From Flammeovirgaceae bacterium SG7u.111 (GTDB lineage: Bacteria > Bacteroidota > Bacteroidia > Cytophagales > Flammeovirgaceae), in contig CP139021.1 of NCBI GenBank assembly GCA_034044135.1, positions 821,635 through 885,634 of the forward strand: a stretch of DNA of 64,000 nt, in the 5' to 3' direction. The position numbers were made by a program, and so were the translations under genes. Positions 1 to 7,573 of the stretch are shown here, piece after piece; within the stretch, counting starts at the first letter, position 1; every line of letters begins with the position of its first letter. The notes under the pieces are model-generated. The model saw only the letters and a list, made by a program, of their open reading frames with translations, was not told the origin of the DNA and made no database searches.

Positions 1-136
1 CCTCTGGGGCTCGCTTGGGGGAAAGCAATATCCATTTGTGCTGTATAAATGTAGAGTGGTGAGCATAGAAGCGAAAGATCCAGTGGGTTCAGGCGCGCTG
101 ATCGAAGAAATTCATTCTAAGGAAAAAATGCAGTAA
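1..136 (+). CDS. DUF4255 (Pvc16/Afp16-like) eCIS protein, C-terminal end only
   Basis: Partial gene entering from the left edge; read in the frame beginning at base 2, it gives 44 codons ending in TAA at 134-136. The readable tail has a W-x-x-LGGKQ-x-P stretch followed by VLYKCRVVSIE and ends LIEEIHSKEKMQ. This W..LGG....(Y)K.R pattern is what I know from the end of the DUF4255 family, the Pvc16/Afp16-type protein that caps or terminates the sheath-tube in extracellular contractile injection systems. Its place directly before a sheath gene supports this. The fragment is short, so the family call rests on pattern and context together. Confidence 0.6.
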   Translation, partial: LWGSLGGKQYPFVLYKCRVVSIEAKDPVGSGALIEEIHSKEKMQ

Positions 137-146
137 GTAAGACAAA

Positions 147-1370
147 ATGGCTTTTAGCATTACATATAAAAGACTGTTTGAGGTAAAGGTTCTCCACGAT
201 TATTACCTCAACCAAGGTGAAACCCCGTTCGATGAGCTGGACCCTGCAATTCTTGATGCCAAAATGGCTGCGTATTCCTTGGACAAAGAGTTGTTGTTTT
301 ATCCCGAAAAAGCAACTAGCAGGTATGTGTTTAGGCAAACTCCGGTGGGTTTTTTTATAGCCTTAAAGGTAGAGCCAAGGGAAACCATCCCTGTTACCTA
401 TCAGCCTTTTTCTCCACTGGGCGGTCATCAAAAAATCACAGTGTTGGCAGCCTTAAAAAACCCTGTTTTCAACAACTTTACCAACTTGCCTATTCATCAA
501 GAAGCAAATACAATCTATTATTTCAGCAACTTGGCGGGAGGAACTGGAAGTAGTTTCCCAACACTTACCAAGCCATTTGCAAAGCTAGAAAGTGGTAAAA
601 CATATTTCCCGGGAGATTTGGTAGCAAGTGCAGATGGAAGCAAGCTATACGAAGCAACCACGACTACCAAAAGAGGTTTGGGCACTGCCGATTGGGAAAA
701 AAGACCGCTAAAACCATATGTTTCGGCTGCCGATAAAGTAACGCTTGTAAACTCAGCTATCAGCCATACGCTTACGACGGCTGGGGTACAAAAATTGACC
801 CTGAGCGTGTTAGACTTGAACGTGGACGAAGCGGGTAAACAGTTGGTTTATGAAGAGAAGTGGGAGGAAAACCAAGATTTACAAACGGTACAAGCGAACT
901 TGCAAAGCTTGCCTATTGGCTATTACCAATTCAAGTTTGAAGGAGAGAGCGGCTATTTGCATGAGTTTTCGGCCTACTTGTGGACCAAATCGGAAAAGCC
1001 ACCTTTTGCCATAATCGAGCTTTTCCATAAAGCTGGATTAGGAGACTACGCTCTTTTGGACGATGCGGAAAATACGCTGACCATGCCCAGTTTTGAAATT
1101 AGGCTCAAGAACAGGGCTTCCTTCTGGAGGTATTTTTTCACCAAAGATATCACGCTCCCAGCTGATGCAGACCTAGAAGAAGAGGCAAGCTCGAACAGGC
1201 AGGCTATTACGAAAAAGGCTAAGCATTTAACAAGCTCGTACAACACTCTTACATTAGAACAAGACGGGGAGGAAGTATCCCTCCCCAATCCCTCGGCTGC
1301 CCAACTCCGCCCCGAAAGGGATGCGGGCAACCCCGATAAAATAAAAGTGGTATCAGAAGTGTATTTATAA
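147..1370 (+). CDS. Unknown eCIS structural protein with CBM5/12-like segment
   Basis: A 407-residue protein starting at ATG 147, ten bases after the DUF4255 stop and 66 bases before the sheath gene, so surely part of the same operon. I do not recognise a named family. There is no signal peptide or membrane segment. Residues about 151-188 (TYFPGDLVAS, then YEATTTT, then W and a closing P) follow the Y-x-x-GD-x-V...Y-x-A...W pattern of small carbohydrate-binding (chitinase CBM5/12-type) beta domains, which phage-tail proteins also use. The rest looks beta-rich, and the C-terminal 70 residues are charged and probably flexible. Position between the cap-type protein and the sheath suggests a role at the distal (cap or adaptor) end of the particle; this is inference from gene order only. 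Confidence 0.6.
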   Translation: MAFSITYKRLFEVKVLHDYYLNQGETPFDELDPAILDAKMAAYSLDKELLFYPEKATSRYVFRQTPVGFFIALKVEPRETIPVTYQPFSPLGGHQKITVLAALKNPVFNNFTNLPIHQEANTIYYFSNLAGGTGSSFPTLTKPFAKLESGKTYFPGDLVASADGSKLYEATTTTKRGLGTADWEKRPLKPYVSAADKVTLVNSAISHTLTTAGVQKLTLSVLDLNVDEAGKQLVYEEKWEENQDLQTVQANLQSLPIGYYQFKFEGESGYLHEFSAYLWTKSEKPPFAIIELFHKAGLGDYALLDDAENTLTMPSFEIRLKNRASFWRYFFTKDITLPADADLEEEASSNRQAITKKAKHLTSSYNTLTLEQDGEEVSLPNPSAAQLRPERDAGNPDKIKVVSEVYL

Positions 1371-1436
1371 CTTTTGATGCTCCTGTCATTCTGAAAAAAG
1401 AATCTTTTCATCTCTAAGTTTTAACCGTTAAATAAT

Positions 1437-2882
1437 ATGGCTAATTACAAAACCCCCGGGGTGTACATTAAGGAAATCCCTAAGTTTCCCCCATCTGTAG
1501 CACAAGTAGAAACCGCAATTCCGGCTTTTATTGGGCACACCGAAAAGGCAATAAGCAAAGGAGAGGATTTAACCCTGAACCCTACCCGAATCACCTCTTT
1601 GCTGGAGTACGAAACCTACTTTGGTGGGCCGCAAGCTGAAAATTCAATAGTAGTTACTTTGGCTCAAGAAGTAGATGCGGGAGACGTGGTGATTGCAGAA
1701 GAGCTCACCGGTGCTTTGTCTGGAGCTACGCCTTCGGCACACTTGATGTACTATGCGTTACAAATGTATTTTGCAAATGGAGGAGGTCCTTGCTACATAG
1801 TTTCGGTAGGTGCTTATTTAGCCGTTGGAGATGCTATTCCTTTGGTGCCATTGCAAGATGGACTTGCTACACTTCTCCAAGAAGACGAGCCAACCCTTAT
1901 CGTATTTCCGGAAGGGCAGGGAATGGCCGAGCCTGATTATTATACCTTGCAAAATGATTCATTAGCGCAGTGTAACAAATTGCAAGACAGGTTTGCCATT
2001 ATGGATATGCACAACAATGGCGGAGCTTTGGCAAACAGCGGTGAAGTATTGGATGCTGCTACTGCCTTTAGAAATGGCGTTACCAGCAGCTTTTTGAAAT
2101 ATGGAGCGGTTTATTTTCCCAATGTTAAATCCGTGTTCAATTACTCGTACGATGAAACAACGGTAGCAATAGCGCATCAAGTAACTGCGGCGGATGGTGT
2201 AGTGGCAGCAGGTGCTTTAGATGGGCAAACAATGGATTCGTTGGTGGGCACAGACGATGCGTTGTATTCCAAAATGAAGCTGGCGATCGATTCTTTGCCC
2301 ATTACCTTGCCTCCAAGCTCTACTATGGCAGGTATTTATGCCCAAGTGGATAGCAACCGTGGTGTATGGAAAGCTCCGGCAAATGTAGGCGTAAATGCTG
2401 TAGAAAGTCTCACGTTCAAAGTGACCAACGATATCCAAGATTTTCTCAATGTGGATACCACTGCGGGCAAATCGATCAATGTGATCCGTCCATTTACTGG
2501 GAAAGGAATTTTGGTTTGGGGATCGAGGACATTGGCTGGCAACGACAACGAATGGAGATATATACCTGTAAGAAGGTTCTTCAATATGGTGGAAGAATCG
2601 GTTAAAAAAGCAACGGAGCAGTTTGTATTCGAACCTAACGATGCCAACACGTGGACGAAAGTTCGGGGGATGATCAGTAACTTCTTGGTATTGCAATGGA
2701 GGGCAGGCGCATTGGCGGGTCCAACTCCCGAAGCCGCTTTTTATGTAAGCATAGGCTTGGGCGAGACCATGACTGCACTCGATATTTTGGAAGGCAGAAT
2801 GATTGTGGAAATTGGAATGGCGGCCGTACGTCCTGCCGAGTTCATCATCCTCAAATTCTCTCACAAAATGCAGGAAGCATAA
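1437..2882 (+). CDS. Contractile tail sheath protein (Pvc2/Afp2-like)
   Basis: 481 residues. The N-terminus, MANYKTPGVYIKEIPKFPPS followed by AIPAFIGHTEKA, is the classic start of phage-tail sheath proteins of the T4 gp18/Pvc2 superfamily (TPGVY-x-x-E, then a small-residue strand and FIG). The C-terminus keeps the conserved sheath core: NVIRPFTGKGILVWGSRTL, YIPVRR-FF-MVEESVKKA and FEPND-WTKVR, ending in the strand IEIGMAAVRPAEFIILKFSH. The sheath polymer surrounds the tube and contracts to drive it forward. Unlike PVC or Afp, which carry three sheath paralogues, only one sheath gene is present here. It is followed by 120 noncoding bases and the first tube gene. Confidence 0.95.
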   Translation: MANYKTPGVYIKEIPKFPPSVAQVETAIPAFIGHTEKAISKGEDLTLNPTRITSLLEYETYFGGPQAENSIVVTLAQEVDAGDVVIAEELTGALSGATPSAHLMYYALQMYFANGGGPCYIVSVGAYLAVGDAIPLVPLQDGLATLLQEDEPTLIVFPEGQGMAEPDYYTLQNDSLAQCNKLQDRFAIMDMHNNGGALANSGEVLDAATAFRNGVTSSFLKYGAVYFPNVKSVFNYSYDETTVAIAHQVTAADGVVAAGALDGQTMDSLVGTDDALYSKMKLAIDSLPITLPPSSTMAGIYAQVDSNRGVWKAPANVGVNAVESLTFKVTNDIQDFLNVDTTAGKSINVIRPFTGKGILVWGSRTLAGNDNEWRYIPVRRFFNMVEESVKKATEQFVFEPNDANTWTKVRGMISNFLVLQWRAGALAGPTPEAAFYVSIGLGETMTALDILEGRMIVEIGMAAVRPAEFIILKFSHKMQEA

Positions 2883-3002
2883 ATTTTATGAATAGTTCAA
2901 GCATCCGCTTGGGCTCCTCGTTTTTCAGTTAGGCATTCAGCATTTCGCTGCACTTTCTGATGAATCATTTCGATCACTTTCTCAACTTAAAAAAATAAAA
3001 TT

Positions 3003-3455
3003 ATGGCTGATTATCCATTGCCGAAGTTTCATTTCCAAGTAGAATGGGGAGGAACAAAAATTGGTTTTACCGAAGTTTCAGGGCTAGACTTTGAAACCGA
3101 GCCAATAGAGTACCGCCACGGAGCAAGCAAAGAATACCACAAAACCAAGCAGCCCGGCATGCAAAAGTACAGTAACATCACGCTCAAAAGAGGGACATTC
3201 GCCGGAGACAACGAGTATTTTGACTGGTGGAAAACAACTGTTTTCTTTGAAGAAGGCGGGGCGACTGGCTCAGTGTACCGGAGAGACCTTACCATTTCGT
3301 TGCTCAACGAAAACCATGAACCTGTGATAGTTTGGAATGTGAAAAATGCCTGGCCCATAAAAATCCAATCTACAGACCTGAAAGCAGATGGAAACGAGGT
3401 GGCAATTGAGTCGCTAGAGCTGGTTCACGAAGGGCTTGTTGTAGCGAATGGTTAG
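3003..3455 (+). CDS. Tail tube protein 1 (gp19/Pvc1-like)
   Basis: 150 residues, of the T4 gp19-like family (PF06841-type). Visible hallmarks are the opening YPLPKFHFQVEWGG, F-x-EVSGLDFETEPIEYR, the strand ITLKRGTF, and a late W-x-x-x-x-WP-x-KIQ stretch; these beta strands make the hexameric ring that stacks into the inner tube. It is followed 26 bases later by a second, divergent tube gene, an arrangement usual for eCIS loci (Pvc1/Pvc5). The main tube subunit is probably this one, because the bulk tube gene normally sits next to the sheath gene, but the sequence does not settle it. Confidence 0.95.
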   Translation: MADYPLPKFHFQVEWGGTKIGFTEVSGLDFETEPIEYRHGASKEYHKTKQPGMQKYSNITLKRGTFAGDNEYFDWWKTTVFFEEGGATGSVYRRDLTISLLNENHEPVIVWNVKNAWPIKIQSTDLKADGNEVAIESLELVHEGLVVANG

Positions 3456-3481
3456 TGTGTAAATTCTTAATCTAGTTTCAG

Positions 3482-3928
3482 ATGGCTAATTATTACCCGC
3501 CTGTCGGGTTTCATTTTCAGGTCAATTTTACTGGGCTTAAAGCCGATGACAGGGATGCCCATTTCCAGTCTGTAAGTGGATTGGATGTATCCATGCAGAC
3601 GGAAAGTATCAAAGAGGCTGGGGAAAATCGTTTCGAGCACGAATTGCCTGTCCGTACCAATTACTCTGAGCTTACCCTCAAAAGAGGGTTTTACAAAGGC
3701 TCGGGCTTGATCGATTGGATTAACAAGGCTTTTCAAAACATGGAATTCCAACCTGTCGATTTGCAAGTGGTATTGCTCAACGAAGGGCATGAGCCGCTAG
3801 TGACTTGGGATGTGGTACATGCTTGGCCTAAGAAGTGGACATTTTCCGATCTTAATGCAATGCAAGGGGAAGTGTTTATAGAAACACTGCAACTGCATTA
3901 CAACTATTTTACCGTCACTACTCATTAG
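3482..3928 (+). CDS. Tail tube protein 2 (gp19/Pvc5-like)
   Basis: 148 residues, paralogous to the gene before it: FHFQVNF, then FQSVSGLDVSMQTE, LTLKRGF and W-x-VVHAWPKKWTFSDLNA occupy matching places. In characterised eCIS the second tube protein forms the ring(s) joining the main tube to the spike at the baseplate, and that role is likely here. The two copies have diverged a lot, so this is an old duplication and not a recent one. It is followed by a 186-base gap containing one AACCAGTAAC-type repeat. Confidence 0.93.
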   Translation: MANYYPPVGFHFQVNFTGLKADDRDAHFQSVSGLDVSMQTESIKEAGENRFEHELPVRTNYSELTLKRGFYKGSGLIDWINKAFQNMEFQPVDLQVVLLNEGHEPLVTWDVVHAWPKKWTFSDLNAMQGEVFIETLQLHYNYFTVTTH

Positions 3929-4114
3929 TATATTGTAATAAGAGTTTTGGGCTTTTTGCCGCCGATCGTCTGTCTCATTATTGGTGCTTTATTATGGTTA
4001 CGAGTTTCAGGTTAAAAAATAAGAAACCAGTAACTAGAAACCAGCAGTTTGAGCTGATTAGGTATAAATAGCCTATGAAATACATAAAAAGACTTGATTC
4101 AAAGACTACAAACT

Positions 4115-4288
4115 ATGCCTTTAGAAATAAAAGAATTGGTGATAAAAGCCGAAATTACCGAGGAGAGTGGTAATCAAAGTAATGCTTCTTCTACTGGAGG
4201 AAGGCAAAATGCTGTGGATGTGGAAAGCATTGTTGCGGCTTGTGTAGATCAGGTAATGGAGCTAATGAAAAGTAATTCGGATAGGTAA
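4115..4288 (+). CDS. Small DUF5908-family eCIS protein (Pvc6-like position)
   Basis: 57 residues from ATG 4115. An upstream TTG at 4094 is in frame but the family begins MPLEIKELVIKAEI, which starts exactly at the ATG. This opening, P-x-EIKEL-x-IK, is the signature of DUF5908, short proteins found between tube and LysM genes in eCIS clusters. The remainder is a serine/asparagine-rich linker and a short helix with a valine and cysteine. Its biochemical role is not known; the position suggests a baseplate or tube accessory. It ends 24 bases before the LysM/CIS-tube gene. Confidence 0.8.
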   Translation: MPLEIKELVIKAEITEESGNQSNASSTGGRQNAVDVESIVAACVDQVMELMKSNSDR

Positions 4289-4312
4289 AAGAACGTTTCT
4301 GAACGTAGTAAA

Positions 4313-5008
4313 ATGGGATTAGTCAAGCTAAAAATAAAATCGTTTACCGACTCGAAGTTTCAGCAAAAGGGATCGAAGGAATTTGATTTGCCTATCAACC
4401 CCGAGGAGTTCATCCAGAACTTATCGGTAAAGCTGAATACTACCCAAGCGCAAGGTACGCAAGGAAATAACCCTAGGTACAATAGCACCGAACCTGAGAC
4501 GCTAGCACTCGATTTTGTGCTAGACGGCACAGGGGTGCTTGAACTTCCTGAAGCACTGAAAGGGAAAAGTGTTCCCGAACAAATTGAAGTGCTTAGAGAT
4601 GTAGTCTACAAGTTGGAAGGCGACACCCACGAGCCTAAGTACCTGAAAATACTTTGGGGAGAAATGTTGGGAGAAGACAAGGCTTTCGAGTGTAGGCTTT
4701 CTGCTATGAACATTACCTACACGCTTTTTTCACCAGAAGCGAAGCCTCTTAGGGCGAAAATTCATCTGGAACTCCTCGAATTCAAACATCCCAAGAAAAG
4801 AACAAGAGAAGAGGGGAAAAACTCGCCTGACCTTACTCATTTAAGGGTAGTGAAAGAGGATGATACGTTGCCTTTACAAACCTTCGATATCTACAAAGAC
4901 GATTCCTATTTCTTGGAAGTAGCGAGGGTGAATGGGCTGACTAGCTTTCGGAATATCCCCGTTGGGCAAAAGTTGTTTTTCCCACCAATAGTAGAAGAAA
5001 CAAACTGA
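4313..5008 (+). CDS. CIS tube/LysM baseplate protein (Pvc7/Afp7-like)
   Basis: 231 residues. The N-terminal two thirds match the contractile-injection-system tube-protein N-domain: INPEEFIQNLSVKLN near residues 27-41, LDFVLDGTGV near 70, and YNITYTLFSPEA-type strands (here MNITYTLFSPEAKPLRA) around 138-154. The last 50 residues form a degenerate LysM module (DTLPLQTFDIYKDDSYFLEV, then VNGLTSFRNIPVGQKLFFPP). In PVC and Afp this protein sits between the last tube ring and the spike. The stop is four bases before the spike gene, showing tight coupling. Confidence 0.9.
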   Translation: MGLVKLKIKSFTDSKFQQKGSKEFDLPINPEEFIQNLSVKLNTTQAQGTQGNNPRYNSTEPETLALDFVLDGTGVLELPEALKGKSVPEQIEVLRDVVYKLEGDTHEPKYLKILWGEMLGEDKAFECRLSAMNITYTLFSPEAKPLRAKIHLELLEFKHPKKRTREEGKNSPDLTHLRVVKEDDTLPLQTFDIYKDDSYFLEVARVNGLTSFRNIPVGQKLFFPPIVEETN

Positions 5009-5012
5009 TAAA

Positions 5013-6785
5013 ATGGCTGAAAGAACAATTCCGGGTACATTAGGTGATACGCTCGTAACCTTTACAATCCTTTCAAACGGAACACAAATTCCTGCTGAAC
5101 TGGAAGTGCTCAGCATTTATGTGACCAAGGAAATAAACCGGGTTGCTTCTCTGAAAATGATGATAGTGGATGGAGATTCGGCTACGCAAGATTTTGAAGT
5201 GAGCAATACTGACTTGTTCATCCCCGGAAGTGAAATAGAAGTGAAGGCTGGATACGGTTCTCAGGAAAAAACAATTTTTAAGGGAATAGTGGTCAAAAAC
5301 AACATTTCAATAAAGAAAAGTGGTGCTTCTTATCTGACCATAGAATGCAAAGACAAGGCGGTGAAAATGACCGTTGGAAGGAAAGATAAGCTGTTTGAAG
5401 AAAAGAAAGACAGTGCATTAATCGAAGAAATTATTGGGGGTTATAGCTTGAGTTCAGATGTGGATGCTACTACTGTTACACACGCCGAAGTAGTGCAATT
5501 CCACGTAACAGACTGGGATTTTGTAGTCTCCCGAGCAGAGGTAAATGGATTGCTGGTATCAACCGACGACGGCAAAATGGTTGTCAAAAAGCCTGATTTG
5601 TCAGGAAGTGCTGTGCTTTCGGTGGTGTATGGCGATACCATTCTCGAATTTGAAGGGGAGGTAGATGCATCCAGCCAATATGCCGCAGTAAAGTCGACAA
5701 GTTGGGATTATAAAAGTCAAGCTCTTCTGGAAAAAACAGGAAAAGCACCCAGTTACGATGGTGCAGGAAATTTAACAGGCAAGAAATTGGCAGATGTGGT
5801 CGGCTTATCAGAATTGGAGCTTCGCCACTCTGGACAAGTGGAAGATAGCGAACTAAAAGCCTGGGCAGATGCCCAAATGCTTAAAAGCCGTTTGGCAAAG
5901 GTGAGAGGTCGGGTCAAATTTCAAGGTTGTGCCGATGTTAAGCCCGGCGACATGATCGAATTGGATGGACTTGGAGATCGCTTTAATGGAAATGTATTTG
6001 TATCGGGGGTGAGGCATGAAGTACGAGAAGGGAATTGGCTCACCGATGTGCAATTTGGGCTTTCCCCCAAATGGTTCATTGCTGCCAACCCAGATGTAAA
6101 TGACAGTCCGGCAACGGGGCTTATTCCCGCAGTAAAAGGCTTGCAAATTGGCGTGGTTTCTCAGTTGCAAGAAGACCCCAATGGGGAAAATAGGATTCTG
6201 GTGAAGCTTCCAATAGTAGATGCGAGTTCGGAAGGAATTTGGGCGAGGCTCAGCACACTCTATGCGGGAGCAGAAAGAGGAAGTTATTTCTTGCCCGAAA
6301 TAGGCGACGAAGTTATTATAGGTTTTTTGAACGACGACCCTCGCGATGCAATCATCATTGGGGCAGTGCACAGTAGCGCGAACCCTGCACCGCTAGAAGC
6401 TACCGACGATAATTTTATAAAAGGGTTTGTGACAAAGAGTGAGATAAAGTTTTTGTTTGACGATGAGAAAAGTATTGTCACCCTAGAGACTCCAGGGGGA
6501 AACAAGATGGTAGTAGATGACGACGAGCAAGCAATCACCTTGGAAGACCAACATGGAAATAAAATACAAATGAACGCTGATGGAATCACCATCGATAGCG
6601 CAAAAGACATTGTATTGAAAGCAGCTGGAAAACTCACCCAAGAAGCTTCCCAAGATGCCAGCATCGAGGGTATGAATGTAAGCCTGAAAGCCAGTGCCCA
6701 GTTTAAAGCAGAAGGCTCGGCAGGCGCAGAAGTTTCCTCCAGCGGACAAGCCGTACTGAAAGGAGCAATGGTGATGATAAATTAG
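5013..6785 (+). CDS. VgrG-like central spike protein (Pvc8/Afp8-like)
   Basis: 590 residues of the VgrG/gp27-gp5 spike superfamily. Residues 1-365 carry the gp27-like (phage late-control D) part, with LRHSGQVEDSELKAWADAQM and the KFQGCADVKPGD strand. Residues about 375-460 are the gp5 OB-fold (VKLPIVDASSEGIWARLST, FLPEIGDEVIIGFLNDDPRD, then IIIGAVHSS). The last 110 residues are a short beta-helix needle rich in G, S and A with recurring 'DQHGNKIQMNADGITIDS'-type rungs. No extra toxin domain follows the needle, so cargo is not fused here. The hairpin repeat at 6791-6816 lies just after the stop. Confidence 0.94.
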   Translation: MAERTIPGTLGDTLVTFTILSNGTQIPAELEVLSIYVTKEINRVASLKMMIVDGDSATQDFEVSNTDLFIPGSEIEVKAGYGSQEKTIFKGIVVKNNISIKKSGASYLTIECKDKAVKMTVGRKDKLFEEKKDSALIEEIIGGYSLSSDVDATTVTHAEVVQFHVTDWDFVVSRAEVNGLLVSTDDGKMVVKKPDLSGSAVLSVVYGDTILEFEGEVDASSQYAAVKSTSWDYKSQALLEKTGKAPSYDGAGNLTGKKLADVVGLSELELRHSGQVEDSELKAWADAQMLKSRLAKVRGRVKFQGCADVKPGDMIELDGLGDRFNGNVFVSGVRHEVREGNWLTDVQFGLSPKWFIAANPDVNDSPATGLIPAVKGLQIGVVSQLQEDPNGENRILVKLPIVDASSEGIWARLSTLYAGAERGSYFLPEIGDEVIIGFLNDDPRDAIIIGAVHSSANPAPLEATDDNFIKGFVTKSEIKFLFDDEKSIVTLETPGGNKMVVDDDEQAITLEDQHGNKIQMNADGITIDSAKDIVLKAAGKLTQEASQDASIEGMNVSLKASAQFKAEGSAGAEVSSSGQAVLKGAMVMIN

Positions 6786-6790
6786 ATAAA

Positions 6791-6816
6791 TGTAGAGACG
6801 CAATTCATTGCGTCTC
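6791..6816. repeat. GTAGAGACG-type palindromic repeat, copy 1
   Basis: Starts TGTAGAGACG and forms a perfect hairpin: arms GAGACGCAA (6795-6803) and TTGCGTCTC (6808-6816) around a TTCA loop. It lies in the short gap between the spike and PAAR genes. The same head sequence with a compensated stem recurs five more times in this window. Confidence 0.9.
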
Positions 6817-6834
6817 CTGAAACGAAGCCCAATT

Positions 6835-7134
6835 ATGCCCTTAGCAGCCAGAATTACCGATATGCATACTTGCCCCATGCAAACGCCTGCACCTGTACCC
6901 ATTCCCCACGTAGGAGGACCAATTACAGGGCCAGGCGTACCTACCGTACTGATCGGGGGAATGCCTGCGGCAGTGTTAGGTGATATGGCAGTTTGCGTTG
7001 GCCCTCCCGATACTATTGTGATGGGCTCGGGGACGGTGATGATCGGCGGCAAGCCCGCCGCCCGGATGGGCGACTCAACAGCTCATGGAGGCTCAATCGT
7101 ACTGGGCTGCCCCACGGTGATGATTGGAGGATGA
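6835..7134 (+). CDS. PAAR-repeat spike tip protein (Pvc10/Afp10-like)
   Basis: 99 residues from ATG 6835; this start gives the usual PAAR opening MPLAARITDMHTCPM, whereas the in-frame extension upstream is encoded by the hairpin repeat and is unlikely to be translated. The protein has the PAAR pattern of glycine-rich turns (VLIGGMPAAVLGD, VMIGGKPAARMGD, ending VMIGG) plus His and Cys residues (H20-CP, C-VGPPD, HGG, GC) of the kind that bind a metal at the tip apex. It sharpens the VgrG-like spike. The stop (7132-7134) lies 28 bases before the next start. Confidence 0.93.
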   Translation: MPLAARITDMHTCPMQTPAPVPIPHVGGPITGPGVPTVLIGGMPAAVLGDMAVCVGPPDTIVMGSGTVMIGGKPAARMGDSTAHGGSIVLGCPTVMIGG

Positions 7135-7162
7135 GTACGAATTAATTTCTACAAAAAACAAC

Positions 7163-7573
7163 ATGGACGAAAATTCATTTTTAGGAAGAGGCTGGGCATT
7201 TCCCCCAAGCTTTGACCCAGATAGTGGGGCGGAAATGGTAGCCAATGAAGAAGATATTCAGCAAAGTTTGACGATTCTTCTTTCTACCAGTTTGAGAGAA
7301 CGGGTGATGCAACCCGAATACGGCTGCGATCTCAACGAGTTTGTGTTCGAACCTGTCAATTCCTCGCTTCGCACCTATATAGCCGACCTTGTTCGCAATG
7401 CAATTTTATTCCACGAACCGCGGATTGAAGTGGAGAAAGTCCGGTTGTATCCTGGCCAAGAATTAGAAGGTGTAATCATGATTTCGGTCGATTATCAGGT
7501 AAGGGCGACCAACTCACGGTTCAATTTTGTGTATCCATTTTATCAAAAAGAAGGCGGCGAAAATCTGTTATGA
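7163..7573 (+). CDS. gp25-like baseplate wedge protein (Pvc9/Afp9-like)
   Basis: 136 residues. I place the start at ATG 7163 (MDENSFLGRGWAFPPSFD); a TTG at 7124 overlapping the PAAR gene would only add residues not seen in the family. The GW-x-FPP-F start, EEDIQQSL-x-ILLSTSLRERVMQPEYGCDL and a late IMISVDYQVRATNSRFNFVYPFY are typical of the gp25/lysozyme-like GPW_gp25 family that starts sheath assembly on the baseplate. The stop codon TGA overlaps the following ATG (ATGA, 7570-7573), so translation of the next baseplate gene is probably coupled. Confidence 0.93.
   Translation: MDENSFLGRGWAFPPSFDPDSGAEMVANEEDIQQSLTILLSTSLRERVMQPEYGCDLNEFVFEPVNSSLRTYIADLVRNAILFHEPRIEVEKVRLYPGQELEGVIMISVDYQVRATNSRFNFVYPFYQKEGGENLL

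Noticed and set aside
1046-1411. Reverse-strand reading frames inside the eCIS genes, e.g. over the 407-aa gene, sheath, fibre and IF-2
   Set aside because: They are antisense shadows of long, well-conserved genes and lack any family resemblance.
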